From an uncultured Granulosicoccaceae bacterium (GTDB taxonomy: Bacteria > Pseudomonadota > Gammaproteobacteria > Granulosicoccales > Granulosicoccaceae), in NCBI GenBank assembly GCA_938035945.1, contig CALHOU010000002.1, positions 1 to 64,000 of the forward strand: a DNA stretch of 64,000 bases. The letters are read 5' to 3'. Shown here in pieces: positions 26,651-35,751 of the stretch (position 1 is its first letter; each line of letters opens with the position of its first letter). The position numbers and the translations under genes were made by a program. The notes below the pieces were generated by a model. The model was not told where the DNA came from. It did no database searches and saw nothing but the letters and a program-made list of their open reading frames with translations.

Positions 26651-28021
26651 CTACCAATGCGCAGGGTAAGATCGAAGTTCGCACGCAGGTAAATCCCACA
26701 CAGCCTTAACCGGGTCCGTCGTTAACGGAAAGTGAACTCGCTTGGCTAAACCCCAAGCGCTCTTTTCAATGTTGTCGTTTAAATCAGCATCACATCTTTG
26801 TGGAAACGCTGGTGTTGTAATGATTTGTTTATACTGCATGAGCAAGTCGGCCGATTTAGCCAGAGATAATTTTGCACTTAACACTTGCCCGGATTTTTTT
26901 CTAACCGAAAGGGCATGCATCGCGACAGCTGCCATTAGATATCCCGTTGCATGATCTAAAGCCTGCACCGGTAATGGTCTGGGCTTATCGCTTTCGAACT
27001 GCCTCATGCCTTCATCTGCAATGCCTGCGCTCATTTGTACCAAACTATCAAAGCCACGTCTTTGCGACCATGGCCCTGTCCAACCATAGGCACAAAGTGA
27101 CACATTAATTATGCTTGGATTCACGGCTGAGATTTCTTCATCGCTCAGACCCAAGCCACGCATTGCTCCAGGTCGATAACCATGTATGAGTAAATCAGCG
27201 GACTTTAAAAGTTCAATTAACTGGTTACGCCCCGTCTCTGTTTTCAAATCAAGGTGAGCACAGCGCTTACCCAAGGTGACTTCCGGCACAACACTCGGTT
27301 CGTTCCAGCTGATGGGGTCGATACGTAAAACATCGGCGCCGTAAGCAGCTAAACAGCGCGTCGATACCGGACCTGCCAGCACACGAGTCAAATCCAGCAC
27401 CCGTATTCCAGCTAACGGCCGATCAACACTAACAGGGTGGGTATCTTTATCCGCGACATTAAGCTCCTTCCAATGCACTAATGGTTCAGCCGCGACTGCT
27501 CGACCCTGCGGATGTTGTTGCCATTGTGTGAGTGTACGCATGCTTGCAGCACATGCGCCAGCCTCAACCATGGCCTGCTCAAGCTTGTCGACCTGCCATT
27601 CACCCACGGCTTTGGCAACACGATCTTGACTAGCTTCGCACTGCAGTACGCTTAAGGCTGCGCTTTTATGATGAGGTGCGTTGGTGTGTAATCGTATCCA
27701 CCCATCAACACCTTGATAATTACCTGCAATAGGATCCCAAACGCTACCGCGTTCCCAATCGATTGGCGATAAGCTAGCACTAAACCATAATGATGCTAAG
27801 CGATTGTCAACATGGATACGCGCAACAGAATTGTCGTGAGCTGAACGGCAATACTCAGCCAATGCACAACCCACGGCTAAATAACTACTCGCAGCAAAAT
27901 CGGTGGTTTTAAAACACGATTGCAGGACATCATCACAGGAGCTGCTTAAGCGTAATTGCTCGACGACAGATTGATCTACGCCAATCCCGTCAAGCATGGT
28001 ATTTAGCATATTCTTATTCAA
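26651..28021 (-). CDS. Family III CoA-transferase (CaiB/BaiF), domain-permuted
   Basis: 456 residues. The motif that normally begins these proteins (LAGIRVLDLTRVLAGP) occurs near residue 203 instead of at the N-terminus. It is followed by the CoA-binding region and the catalytic aspartate in QALDHATGYLMAA. The first 200 residues resemble the usual C-terminal small domain (GWIRLHTNAPHH, HPQGRAV). The order of halves is therefore swapped. The acyl substrate is unknown. It ends the minus-strand operon behind tdk, 3 bases downstream. Confidence 0.8.
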   Translation of the reverse strand: MNKNMLNTMLDGIGVDQSVVEQLRLSSSCDDVLQSCFKTTDFAASSYLAVGCALAEYCRSAHDNSVARIHVDNRLASLWFSASLSPIDWERGSVWDPIAGNYQGVDGWIRLHTNAPHHKSAALSVLQCEASQDRVAKAVGEWQVDKLEQAMVEAGACAASMRTLTQWQQHPQGRAVAAEPLVHWKELNVADKDTHPVSVDRPLAGIRVLDLTRVLAGPVSTRCLAAYGADVLRIDPISWNEPSVVPEVTLGKRCAHLDLKTETGRNQLIELLKSADLLIHGYRPGAMRGLGLSDEEISAVNPSIINVSLCAYGWTGPWSQRRGFDSLVQMSAGIADEGMRQFESDKPRPLPVQALDHATGYLMAAVAMHALSVRKKSGQVLSAKLSLAKSADLLMQYKQIITTPAFPQRCDADLNDNIEKSAWGLAKRVHFPLTTDPVKAVWDLPACELRSYPAHW

Positions 28022-28024
28022 TAC

Positions 28025-28630
28025 TCAGGCCTGCGCGCCGCGCATGAGTTCGCGGTGATGACGACGGCATTTTGATTCGTATCGTTCATTGCCACCAATC
28101 TCAACCTGATTGCCTGCAGCGATAGCTTGCCCGTTTTCATCAAGCCGAACCGTCATCGTCGCCTTGCGCCCACAGGCGCAAACGGTTTTAAGCTCAAATA
28201 ATTTATCGGCAATGGCCAACAAACGCGAGGAGCCTGCAAACAACTCACCTTGGAAGTCGGTGCGAATTCCATAGCAAAGCACGGGCAAATCGTGCTCATC
28301 GACTATGAGGGCAAGTTGATCCACCTGTTTCTGGGACAGAAACTGTGCTTCATCGACAAGCACACAGGCAAGTTTGGGTTTTTTGTTTTCACTTATAACG
28401 CTAACAAAATCGGTTTGCGCGTCAAATACGATGGCATCGGATGAAAGACCTATGCGTGATTTGATAACACCTTGCCCGTAGCGATCATCAATCGCGGCGG
28501 TGAACAGCAACACATCCATGCCCTGTTCCTGATAGTTATGCGCAGACTGCAACAGCGATGTTGACTTACCTGCGTTCATCGCAGAATAGTAAAAATAGAG
28601 TTGGGCCACGTGCGACTCTTGAATGGTCAA
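28025..28630 (-). CDS. tdk: Thymidine kinase
   Basis: Type II thymidine kinase for deoxythymidine salvage. 201 residues with the P-loop SAMNAGKST (16-24), the Walker B-like [10 protein letters not shown], the lasso region and zinc ligands (CACGRK and the C-terminal CRRHH). The E. coli enzyme starts at the position of codon 8 here (a GTG at 28609), so the annotated ATG may be seven codons too far upstream. It lies between the nucleotidyltransferase and CoA-transferase genes in a minus-strand operon. Confidence 0.95.
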   Translation of the reverse strand: MTIQESHVAQLYFYYSAMNAGKSTSLLQSAHNYQEQGMDVLLFTAAIDDRYGQGVIKSRIGLSSDAIVFDAQTDFVSVISENKKPKLACVLVDEAQFLSQKQVDQLALIVDEHDLPVLCYGIRTDFQGELFAGSSRLLAIADKLFELKTVCACGRKATMTVRLDENGQAIAAGNQVEIGGNERYESKCRRHHRELMRGAQA

Positions 28631-28648
28631 AACAGAATCGTAACATCA

Positions 28649-29374
28649 TCAGCGCATATCTGGATGCCACTCCGACGGCACCGGCTGCTCCAGAGAGCAG
28701 CCCGGGCCATGATTTTTCAAATACGTATTCACAGCCGTTTGTATTTCACGCTCACCTCGTGGTGATAGCGGTACGGCCCGAATGTGTTCAACTATGTCAC
28801 TCGGTAAAACATACACAAGATTCGCACTCAGTGCGCTAGGCGCTGAACCCGGTGCAGGTTTTTCCACCACTTCCAATACATCACCGTGCTCATCAAAACG
28901 CACGCTACTGCGCATGGCCATTTCAGCAGTGGCAATGCGTTTCAGACTAACGGCTATGGTTTTGTCATGCTCGATATAGCGCTGCAATAGATCTTTGTAG
29001 AAGGATTGCGGTACCAGATAATCGCTGGCGGTCAGTAAAAAGGCACTATCGAACCACTCAGGCTTTGCATCTAAGGCTGCAAGGGCCGCATCAGCTGTAC
29101 CGGATAAGGCATTCTGCGCAACACAAACAACTTGCTCGGTGGCGAAAAAAGTTTGCGCCTTTGCGTATGCCTCGATCTGATCGGCCAAATAGTGAGTAAC
29201 CAACACGATCTTTTCAATACCGGCGGATTCAAGTGCCGTAAAAATAAAGTCGAGCGTGGGTTTTTGCCCAACACGCAGAAGTGGTTTTGGTGTTGTATCC
29301 GTATGCGGCGATAGCCTCTTTCCACGACCAGCGCAAAGCACGATCGCTGTTTTTACCGGCGCCATGTTAGTCAC
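28649..29374 (-). CDS. Sugar-1-phosphate nucleotidyltransferase
   Basis: 241 residues with the nucleotidyltransferase signature LCAGRGKRLSPHTDTTPKP (13-31), the LVTHYLADQIEAYA segment, an ASDYLVP metal-binding motif and VVEKPAPG. It belongs to the NTP-transferase family that makes NDP-sugars. The ATG overlaps the stop of the kinase gene by four bases, so the two enzymes are translationally coupled. That points to a kinase/pyrophosphorylase salvage pair in which the sugar 1-phosphate made upstream is activated to an NDP-sugar. The nucleotide used cannot be told from sequence. Confidence 0.88.
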   Translation of the reverse strand: MTNMAPVKTAIVLCAGRGKRLSPHTDTTPKPLLRVGQKPTLDFIFTALESAGIEKIVLVTHYLADQIEAYAKAQTFFATEQVVCVAQNALSGTADAALAALDAKPEWFDSAFLLTASDYLVPQSFYKDLLQRYIEHDKTIAVSLKRIATAEMAMRSSVRFDEHGDVLEVVEKPAPGSAPSALSANLVYVLPSDIVEHIRAVPLSPRGEREIQTAVNTYLKNHGPGCSLEQPVPSEWHPDMR

Positions 29375-30633
29375 GATATAATCAGTCGTGCATTGTTTTC
29401 CGCATTCGCGATAAACGCCTTGGCCACACCTTGTTTTTCCGGAAAGCGCTTTAAGTACTGGGAGAGCACCGCCTCACGCACCGGTTCAGCTTGAGCTCGA
29501 TTCACCAACATCAGCAAACACCCACCGTACCCCCCGCCACTAAAGCGGCTACCAAATACATGGGCTTGATTGCGTGCGATGTCATGCAACTCGATCATAG
29601 CCTCGCTACCGCATTCGTAGTTTGCAATGGAGCTATGACAAGACTGATTCATTAGCTCACCAAAGCGCGCCCAATCACCCGTGCGCCAGGCATCACAACC
29701 TTCTTCAACACGCGCCATTTCAGTATAAACATGGATTGCGCGACGACCCAAATGCGCTGGTAGGTGCGCGATATGCGCATCGCTACGTTTATCCAAGGCG
29801 ACATCACCGAGCCGCGAAGCATCGGGGTCTAAGGCTCTCGCCGCTTCACGGCATTCCCGCACACGATCATTAAATCCAGAAGACACTAATTCACGCGAGA
29901 AGCCCGAATAGCAAAGCACCCAGCACACTTCATCAACAATAGGCGGGTCAGCTATATAAGATGCCGTTGCTGACTCCATATGCAGCAAGGACAATGCATT
30001 TGATCGTCCGAACACGACTGACATCTGATCTTGCAGGCCGTTGTTTAAACCCATGTGCTCATTTTCAACTTGCCTGACAAGCTCTACCAACTCAGCGTTG
30101 GTTAACGTCATATCATTTGCGAAAGCCAGAGCGCCTAAATACGCAAGAATCACAGATGCCGAAGAGCTTAAACCCGCCCCAACCAAAGAACCGTATATCA
30201 AACCCGAAAAGCCATTCGCATCCGGGTTAAGCCCGGTAAAACTTTTGGCACTGGCCATCGCATAGCGTATCCAGTTTTCCTCTGTTGCTATGCTGCCTAT
30301 TTCGAACGCAGCGGCTTTATCACTGCTATCGCCAGTATCACTATGCAGTAGTATTCTAGGCGTGGATAAGGGGTAGAACGCGAGAATAGAGTATTGATCG
30401 ATTGTACGCGCTATCACAGATCCGCCTTGATGATCGATATGCGAACCGAGAGGGTTCATTCGATAGGGCGATACAATTATTGATGGTTTGTCAGTACGTC
30501 CAAAGAGTGTTTTTACTTTTTCGGACACATACTCGATTAGCTCTGGCAAATCTGAGCCATCGGGACTTGAAGGTGTGGCAACCATTTCTTTCGTGACGCT
30601 CTTTTTTTCGGACGTATGAAAAATTCTAGCCAA
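29371..30633 (-). CDS. Galacturonokinase-like GHMP kinase
   Basis: 420 residues in the galactokinase branch of GHMP kinases. The substrate motif reads SPYRMNPLGSHIDHQGG (55-71) rather than the galactokinase GRVNLIGEHTDY; this form matches plant galacturonokinase as I remember it. Also present: the ATP loop GAGLSSSA (152-159), GLNNGLQDQMSVVFG (196-209) and the C-terminal SRFSGGGYGG. Anomeric phosphorylation of D-galacturonate is the best guess; another uronic acid or hexose is possible. The first start is a TTG at 30633; an ATG at 30585 (codon 17) is the alternative. Confidence 0.82.
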   Translation of the reverse strand: MARIFHTSEKKSVTKEMVATPSSPDGSDLPELIEYVSEKVKTLFGRTDKPSIIVSPYRMNPLGSHIDHQGGSVIARTIDQYSILAFYPLSTPRILLHSDTGDSSDKAAAFEIGSIATEENWIRYAMASAKSFTGLNPDANGFSGLIYGSLVGAGLSSSASVILAYLGALAFANDMTLTNAELVELVRQVENEHMGLNNGLQDQMSVVFGRSNALSLLHMESATASYIADPPIVDEVCWVLCYSGFSRELVSSGFNDRVRECREAARALDPDASRLGDVALDKRSDAHIAHLPAHLGRRAIHVYTEMARVEEGCDAWRTGDWARFGELMNQSCHSSIANYECGSEAMIELHDIARNQAHVFGSRFSGGGYGGCLLMLVNRAQAEPVREAVLSQYLKRFPEKQGVAKAFIANAENNARLIIS

Positions 30634-30759
30634 CTATTCCATAGTGGCTTTAGTTATAGAACTACTATTTTATTTCATCTCGCCAGCCTTCACTTGCTGG
30701 TCTCCCTGTCATCGTGCTCCGCAGCATTATGTAAATAAACACTACGCAAGATACTCGCT

Positions 30760-31272
30760 CTACGCATCTCTCTTTTTGCCAGTTTTCTTCTTAATCTGTT
30801 TACTGACTTTTTTCTTGCTCACCTTTGTCGCAGCTGCTTTCTTCTTACCGGCCTGCTTCTTACTCACTTGCTTCTTACTCACCAGCCCAGTATTAAGCTT
30901 CTTTTTAGCTAATTTTTTCTTAGCCTTTTTCTTGGCAAGCACTTTTTTATTTTTCGCACGCCGTGCAGCTTCCCAGGAATGGCTTGCCCATGCCGCCGCC
31001 TCTTCCTGATCTTCGTAGATCGACTCAGGCGCCATTCGATAGCTCATGGCCATCACGCGCCCATTAGACTTCTCGTACTCGAATGCCTGCAATTCTAATT
31101 CTGCAAAGAAGTGCTGGTTGTACTCGTCTACTTTTAAATACAAGGTATCGTCGGCAACGAGACCGAACATACAATCGTCAAAATAGATGCCATGCCCACC
31201 AAACATTCGTCGTATGCTGATCACACCGAATTGCGAAAAAACATCGCGAAGATAATCAGTAAATTCACTCAC
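30760..31272 (-). CDS. TfoX N-terminal-domain protein with lysine-rich H1-like tail
   Basis: Residues 1 to about 90 form a TfoX/Sxy N-terminal domain (VSEFTDYLRDVFSQFG, SIRRMFGGHGIYFDD, MFGLVADDTLYLKVD). The GTG start at 31272 matches how this family begins; an upstream ATG at 31311 would add 13 residues. The last 65 or so residues are almost entirely Lys, Ala, Ser and Val in KKxxxKK repeats, like histone H1 or AlgP tails, and would bind DNA or RNA. TfoX relatives regulate competence. It is not the full TfoX (no C-terminal domain). It lies 126 bases before the kinase gene. Confidence 0.8.
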   Translation of the reverse strand: MSEFTDYLRDVFSQFGVISIRRMFGGHGIYFDDCMFGLVADDTLYLKVDEYNQHFFAELELQAFEYEKSNGRVMAMSYRMAPESIYEDQEEAAAWASHSWEAARRAKNKKVLAKKKAKKKLAKKKLNTGLVSKKQVSKKQAGKKKAAATKVSKKKVSKQIKKKTGKKRDA

Positions 31273-31340
31273 GCTGGCGCACCACTTACTGCACGTTTTA
31301 TAGTATGCCACGAAAGTGAGGCAGTTTCCCCGTTACAACG

Positions 31341-31377
31341 CAAAACGCCCGCGAAGTCTACTGACTAAGCGGGCGTC
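31341..31377 (-). terminator. Rho-independent terminator of pilU
   Basis: On the minus strand an 8-bp stem ACGCCCGC/GCGGGCGT is followed by a TTTTG run, about 45 bases after the pilU stop. It ends the pilT-pilU transcript and separates it from the TfoX-domain gene. Confidence 0.75.
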
Positions 31378-31421
31378 TTGGTACTGATCGGCCTTAACCA
31401 GCGCCAATTGTAAAAGATGCG

Positions 31422-32591
31422 TTAGAGTTGCATGGAATGCTTATCGTCGTCATCATCTTCTTCGAGCGACATAGAATCGGCGATCATGTCATCAACAGCA
31501 CCAGAACCGCCACCTTCAAGCTTAATACGTAAGCGTAGATCGTTAACAGAGTCAGCATTACGCATGGCTTCTTCTATAGTAATCGCATTCTCGTTCAATA
31601 GATCGAACAAGGCATGATCAAATGTCTGCATACCTTGGTCGCGACCTTTGCTCATGAGTGCTTTGATTTCATGCACTTCACCTTTGAGTATCAAGTCTGA
31701 CATTAATGGTGTATTAAGTAAAACTTCAATAGCCGCACGACGCCCCTTGCCGCTGGGCGTTGGCAATAGTCGTTGCGAGATCAGTGCTTTCACATTCAAC
31801 GACAAATCAAGCAATAACTGCTTATGCCGAGCTTCCGGGAAGAAGTTGATGATTCGATCAAGTGCCTGGTTGGTATTGTTCGCGTGCAAAGTGGCTAAAC
31901 ATAAGTGACCAGTTTCTGCGAACGCAATAGCGTGTTCCATTGTTTTCTGGTCACGTATCTCACCAATGAGAATAACGTCTGGCGCTTGTCGCAGTGTATT
32001 CTTCAGTGCAATCTCAAAGGAGTCTGTGTCCGTACCAACTTCGCGTTGCGTTACGATACAACCTTTGTGGTGATGAACAAATTCCACCGGGTCTTCTATG
32101 GTAATGATATGACCATTGGTATTCTCGTTTCGATAGTCAATCATGGACGCAAGACTGGTCGACTTACCAGAACCTGTACCACCCACAAATATTACCAAAC
32201 CACGCTTAGTCATCGCAATTTGATTCATAATTTCTGGCAAATGCAGATCTTCGAAACTAGGGATTTCATTCGGGATGATACGAACAACTAGTCCCGCACT
32301 ACCGCGTTGTACCAATGCGTTAACACGAAAACGTGAAATATCAGGTAACGCTATTGCAAAGTTACACTCTTTGGTTTTGGCAAATTCTTCACGCTCAGCC
32401 TCAGTCATCAGTGACTGAGTCAATGCTAACGTGTGATCGGCGCTCAGCTTTTTATCCATCACGGGCGTTATTTTGCCGTGTATTCTCATCGCAGGCGCAG
32501 CACCCGCAATAATGAATAAATCAGAACCGCCTTTCTTAAATAAGCTTACCAGCAGTTCGTCCATGAAACGCTTTGCGACTTTTAAGTCCAT
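31422..32591 (-). CDS. pilU: PilU, PilT-paralogue retraction ATPase
   Basis: 389-residue secretion ATPase of the PilT/PilU group: N-terminal PAS-like domain, Walker A FVGGTGSGKSTSLASM, Walker B LIGEIRDQKT and the His box HLCLATLHANN. PilU works with PilT in pilus retraction against load. It ends in a highly acidic tail (EEDDDDDK), which is usual for PilU rather than PilT. It follows pilT with an 83-base gap that contains a strong hairpin. Confidence 0.95.
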   Translation of the reverse strand: MDLKVAKRFMDELLVSLFKKGGSDLFIIAGAAPAMRIHGKITPVMDKKLSADHTLALTQSLMTEAEREEFAKTKECNFAIALPDISRFRVNALVQRGSAGLVVRIIPNEIPSFEDLHLPEIMNQIAMTKRGLVIFVGGTGSGKSTSLASMIDYRNENTNGHIITIEDPVEFVHHHKGCIVTQREVGTDTDSFEIALKNTLRQAPDVILIGEIRDQKTMEHAIAFAETGHLCLATLHANNTNQALDRIINFFPEARHKQLLLDLSLNVKALISQRLLPTPSGKGRRAAIEVLLNTPLMSDLILKGEVHEIKALMSKGRDQGMQTFDHALFDLLNENAITIEEAMRNADSVNDLRLRIKLEGGGSGAVDDMIADSMSLEEDDDDDKHSMQL

Positions 32592-32634
32592 AGCTACCTA
32601 TCCTGTGATCAATATAAATTAAACTGTTGAATTT

Positions 32635-32656
32635 GGGCCGACGCAAAAGTCGGCCC
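32635..32656 (-). terminator. Strong hairpin between pilT and pilU
   Basis: A perfect 8-bp GC-rich stem GGGCCGAC/GTCGGCCC with a six-base loop, 19 bases after the pilT stop on the minus strand. It is followed by AAATTC, not a T-run, so full termination is doubtful. It may be a partial terminator or an RNA-processing and stabilising element that sets the pilT:pilU ratio. Confidence 0.45.
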
Positions 32657-32674
32657 GACACGATCACTCTTGAT

Positions 32675-33709
32675 TTATAAAGTGTCTGGGTTTTGCGCCT
32701 TCTTACGCGCTTCAGCCAAATCAACAACACCACGGTTAACCAACTCTTTCAAGTTTTGATCAAGTGTTTGCATACCTTGGCCTTGGCCGGTTTGAATCGC
32801 TGAATACATTTGTGCAACTTTATCTTCACGGATTAAGTTACGAATCGCTGGGGTACCGATCATGATTTCGTGAGCAGCAACTCGGCCACCACCGGTTTTT
32901 TTCAATAGCGTTTGCGAGATAACCGCTTTCAATGATTCAGATAACATAGAGCGAATCATTGGCTTCTCACCCGCTGGAAATACATCGACAATACGGTCAA
33001 CGGTTTTTGCAGCGGAACTGGTGTGCAATGTACCGAAGACTAAGTGACCTGTTTCAGCCGCGGTTAGCGCAAGAGATATGGTTTCCATATCACGCATCTC
33101 ACCAACCAGAATAACGTCTGGGTCTTCACGAAGAGCTGATCGCAGCGCATTCGAGAATCCGTAGGTGTCGCGATGCACTTCGCGCTGATTGATCAGACAC
33201 TTTTTACTCTCGTGTACAAATTCTATCGGGTCTTCAATGGTTAGAATGTGGCCCAACTCAGTATCGTTTTTATAATCCATCATCGCTGCAAGCGTTGTAG
33301 ATTTACCAGAACCCGTCGGGCCGGTTACCAACACGATGCCACGAGGCATTTCTGAAATTTCTTGAAATATACGTGGGCAGCCCAATTGCTCAAGCGTCAG
33401 GATCTCGGTCGGGATGGTTCGAAATACAGCACCGCAACCACGGTTTTGGTTAAACGCATTTACACGAAAGCGAGCAGTGTCAGGGATTTCAAACGAAAAG
33501 TCAGTCTCGAGGTGTTCCTCAAAATCCTTACGCTGCTTATCGTTCATGATGTCGTACACCATGGCCTGAACTGCCGCATGGTCTAGCGCTGGGATATTCA
33601 CACGACGCATATCACCGTCCACTCGAATCATAGGAGGCAGTCCTGCAGACAGGTGCATATCCGAGGCGCCGTTTTTAACGCCAAATGTTAGTAGTTGTGC
33701 GATATCCAT
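32675..33709 (-). CDS. pilT: PilT, type IV pilus retraction ATPase
   Basis: 344 residues, the normal PilT length. Walker A VTGPTGSGKSTTLAAMM, Asp box, Walker B ILVGEMRDMET, His box HLVFGTLHTSS and the C-terminal AIRNLIRE retraction motif are all present. A hexameric motor at the inner-membrane base of the pilus that depolymerises pilin. It is the first gene of a pilT-pilU unit and is divergent from yggS, with 161 bases between. Confidence 0.97.
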   Translation of the reverse strand: MDIAQLLTFGVKNGASDMHLSAGLPPMIRVDGDMRRVNIPALDHAAVQAMVYDIMNDKQRKDFEEHLETDFSFEIPDTARFRVNAFNQNRGCGAVFRTIPTEILTLEQLGCPRIFQEISEMPRGIVLVTGPTGSGKSTTLAAMMDYKNDTELGHILTIEDPIEFVHESKKCLINQREVHRDTYGFSNALRSALREDPDVILVGEMRDMETISLALTAAETGHLVFGTLHTSSAAKTVDRIVDVFPAGEKPMIRSMLSESLKAVISQTLLKKTGGGRVAAHEIMIGTPAIRNLIREDKVAQMYSAIQTGQGQGMQTLDQNLKELVNRGVVDLAEARKKAQNPDTL

Positions 33710-33870
33710 TGTTGAACCCTTTAATTAATGTATGCAGTCGAAAAGCTGTGTAGAGTGCCCATACACAACTGGTATTTGAGAGAGTTGTCGGCCATATTTG
33801 TGGATTGCTTAGTGCTTGGAACCACTGGGTATGAAGCAGCCGACATTTACTGAATCGAAGGCACAAAACT

Positions 33871-34566
33871 GTGAGCAGCTCCACAAACAATATCGCCGCC
33901 GCCCTCAAGACGGTACAAAACGACATCCGTAACATGGCTGAAAAGCACGGCCGCAACCCGGATAACATACAACTGTTAGCGGTCAGCAAGACCAAACCCA
34001 CAGCGCTAATCGAGGCTGCGATCGAAGCTGGCCAGCGCGCTTTTGGTGAAAACTACCCCGATGAGGGATTTGAGAAAGTGGCAAAACTGGGCCATAAACA
34101 ATGCGAATGGCACTTTATTGGCTCAATTCAATCGCGAAAAGCGGCTGGTATTGCAAAATCATTTGATTGGGTGCACAGCGTTGAACGTTTAAAAGTGGCC
34201 ACCAAGCTTGCGCAAAATCGCCCCGATAATCGCCCTGCTTTGCAAATATGTCTGCAAGTGAATATCGACAACGAAGCGAGTAAGTCTGGTGTGAGCGCCG
34301 ATCAAGTACACGAGCTGGCCGAGCAATGCGCGCAACTCCCGCAACTTTGCCTGCGCGGGCTCATGGCCATCCCTACCCCGCAAACTGAATTCGACAAACA
34401 ACGCGATGCGTTCGCTCGGGTTAGAGAACTACACAGCAAGCTCAAACTTACACACCCCACATTGGATACCTTGTCGATGGGTATGAGTGGTGACTTGGAA
34501 GCTGCGATAGCCGAGGGTGCAACTATTGTTCGCGTTGGCACAGCTATATTTGGCGCGCGCACTTAA
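33871..34566 (+). CDS. yggS: YggS-family PLP homeostasis protein
   Basis: 231 residues from a GTG start. PLP-binding single-domain protein (PROSC/YggS family) with the cofactor lysine in LLAVSKTKP, the GENYPDEGFEK segment, WHFIGSIQSRK and the C-terminal phosphate-binding SMGMSGDLEAAI. It buffers pyridoxal phosphate and is not an enzyme of a defined reaction. It is divergent from pilT, as in Pseudomonas and many other gammaproteobacteria, and is followed by transaldolase and proC. Confidence 0.96.
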   Translation: MSSSTNNIAAALKTVQNDIRNMAEKHGRNPDNIQLLAVSKTKPTALIEAAIEAGQRAFGENYPDEGFEKVAKLGHKQCEWHFIGSIQSRKAAGIAKSFDWVHSVERLKVATKLAQNRPDNRPALQICLQVNIDNEASKSGVSADQVHELAEQCAQLPQLCLRGLMAIPTPQTEFDKQRDAFARVRELHSKLKLTHPTLDTLSMGMSGDLEAAIAEGATIVRVGTAIFGART

Positions 34567-34633
34567 ATAGCGCGAACACTTATCAATGGTAGAATCCAAA
34601 CTAAGCCAAACATAAAATTAAGGGTAGAAATAG

Positions 34634-35746
34634 ATGTCAAACAGCAATCCAATGGTAGACGCGTATGCAGCAGGACAAAGCCTGTGGCTGGACTATATCC
34701 AACGCAGCCTGCTTGATGGAGACCTGCAAGCCCTTATCAAAAACGATCAGGTCATGGGTCTAACATCCAACCCTGCCATCTTCGAACAAGCCATAGCCAA
34801 AACCGATGAGTACGATAACACCATCGCAGCGATCGGCAACGACGCAAGTATCGATAATCTGGAGGTGTTCAATCAGCTTGCCATCGAAGATATCCAAGGT
34901 GCCGCTGATGCGTTCGCCGACACTTATAAACAGACGAATGGCGTTGATGGTTACGTTAGCTTGGAAGTGACCCCTGACTTGGCACACGATACCGCTGGTA
35001 CGGTTGCCATGGGTTTGTATCTGAATAAGCGTGTTGACAGACCTAACCTCATGATAAAAGTCCCAGGCACTAAAGCCGGCGTTACTGCGTTCGAAGAATT
35101 AACCGCACAAGGTGTGAACGTGAATGTCACGCTGCTGTTCAGTGTGCAACGCTATCTGGAAATCGCCAAGGCCTATATCACTGGTTTGGAAAGACGCCAT
35201 GCTGCTGGCCATAAGGTAGATAATATTTCCTCGGTAGCAAGCTTCTTCGTTAGCCGCGTCGATACCGAAGTTGATAAAGCGCTCGATGGCATCGGCAGTG
35301 ATGCCGCAAAATCGCTAAAAGGCAAAATCGCCATCGCCAACGCAAAAGTCGCCTACGGTCACTTCGCGAATTTATTCGGCAGCGATCAATTTGCCAAATT
35401 GCGCGCCGAAGGGGCACGGCCACAGCGATTGCTCTGGGCCAGCACCGGCACAAAAAATCCAGACTATTCAGACGTCATGTATGTTGAAGAATTAATCGGA
35501 CCTGACACCGTTAACACCCTGCCGCCAAAAACCATGGACGCGTTTCGCGATCACGGCGTGGGCTCGGCAAAATTGGCTAACGGTTTAAACCTTGCGCACC
35601 AACAGCTCTCAGAACTCAGCGATCTGGGCGTATCACTGACGAACATCACCAATGATCTCGAAACCGCGGGCATCGCATCGTTTGCTGAAGCTTTTGATCG
35701 CTTATTGCAATCGATCGACGACAAACGCAAACGTTTAGCGAGTTAA
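34634..35746 (+). CDS. tal: Transaldolase
   Basis: 370 residues of the longer (mycobacterial/cyanobacterial-type) transaldolase group. N-terminal QSLWLDYIQRSLL and VMGLTSNPAIFEQAI; Schiff-base lysine in LMIKVPGTKAG; NVNVTLLFSVQRY and VASFFVSRVD follow. It transfers dihydroxyacetone units in the pentose phosphate pathway. It lies between yggS and proC, where most relatives have no gene; only five bases separate it from proC, so the three are probably co-transcribed. Confidence 0.95.
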   Translation: MSNSNPMVDAYAAGQSLWLDYIQRSLLDGDLQALIKNDQVMGLTSNPAIFEQAIAKTDEYDNTIAAIGNDASIDNLEVFNQLAIEDIQGAADAFADTYKQTNGVDGYVSLEVTPDLAHDTAGTVAMGLYLNKRVDRPNLMIKVPGTKAGVTAFEELTAQGVNVNVTLLFSVQRYLEIAKAYITGLERRHAAGHKVDNISSVASFFVSRVDTEVDKALDGIGSDAAKSLKGKIAIANAKVAYGHFANLFGSDQFAKLRAEGARPQRLLWASTGTKNPDYSDVMYVEELIGPDTVNTLPPKTMDAFRDHGVGSAKLANGLNLAHQQLSELSDLGVSLTNITNDLETAGIASFAEAFDRLLQSIDDKRKRLAS

Positions 35747-35751
35747 GCACG

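Noticed and set aside
30644-31009. Plus-strand frame rich in Phe and Leu, looking like a membrane protein
   Set aside because: It is the antisense of the lysine-rich tail of the TfoX-domain protein: AAG/AAA codons read backwards give CTT/TTT.
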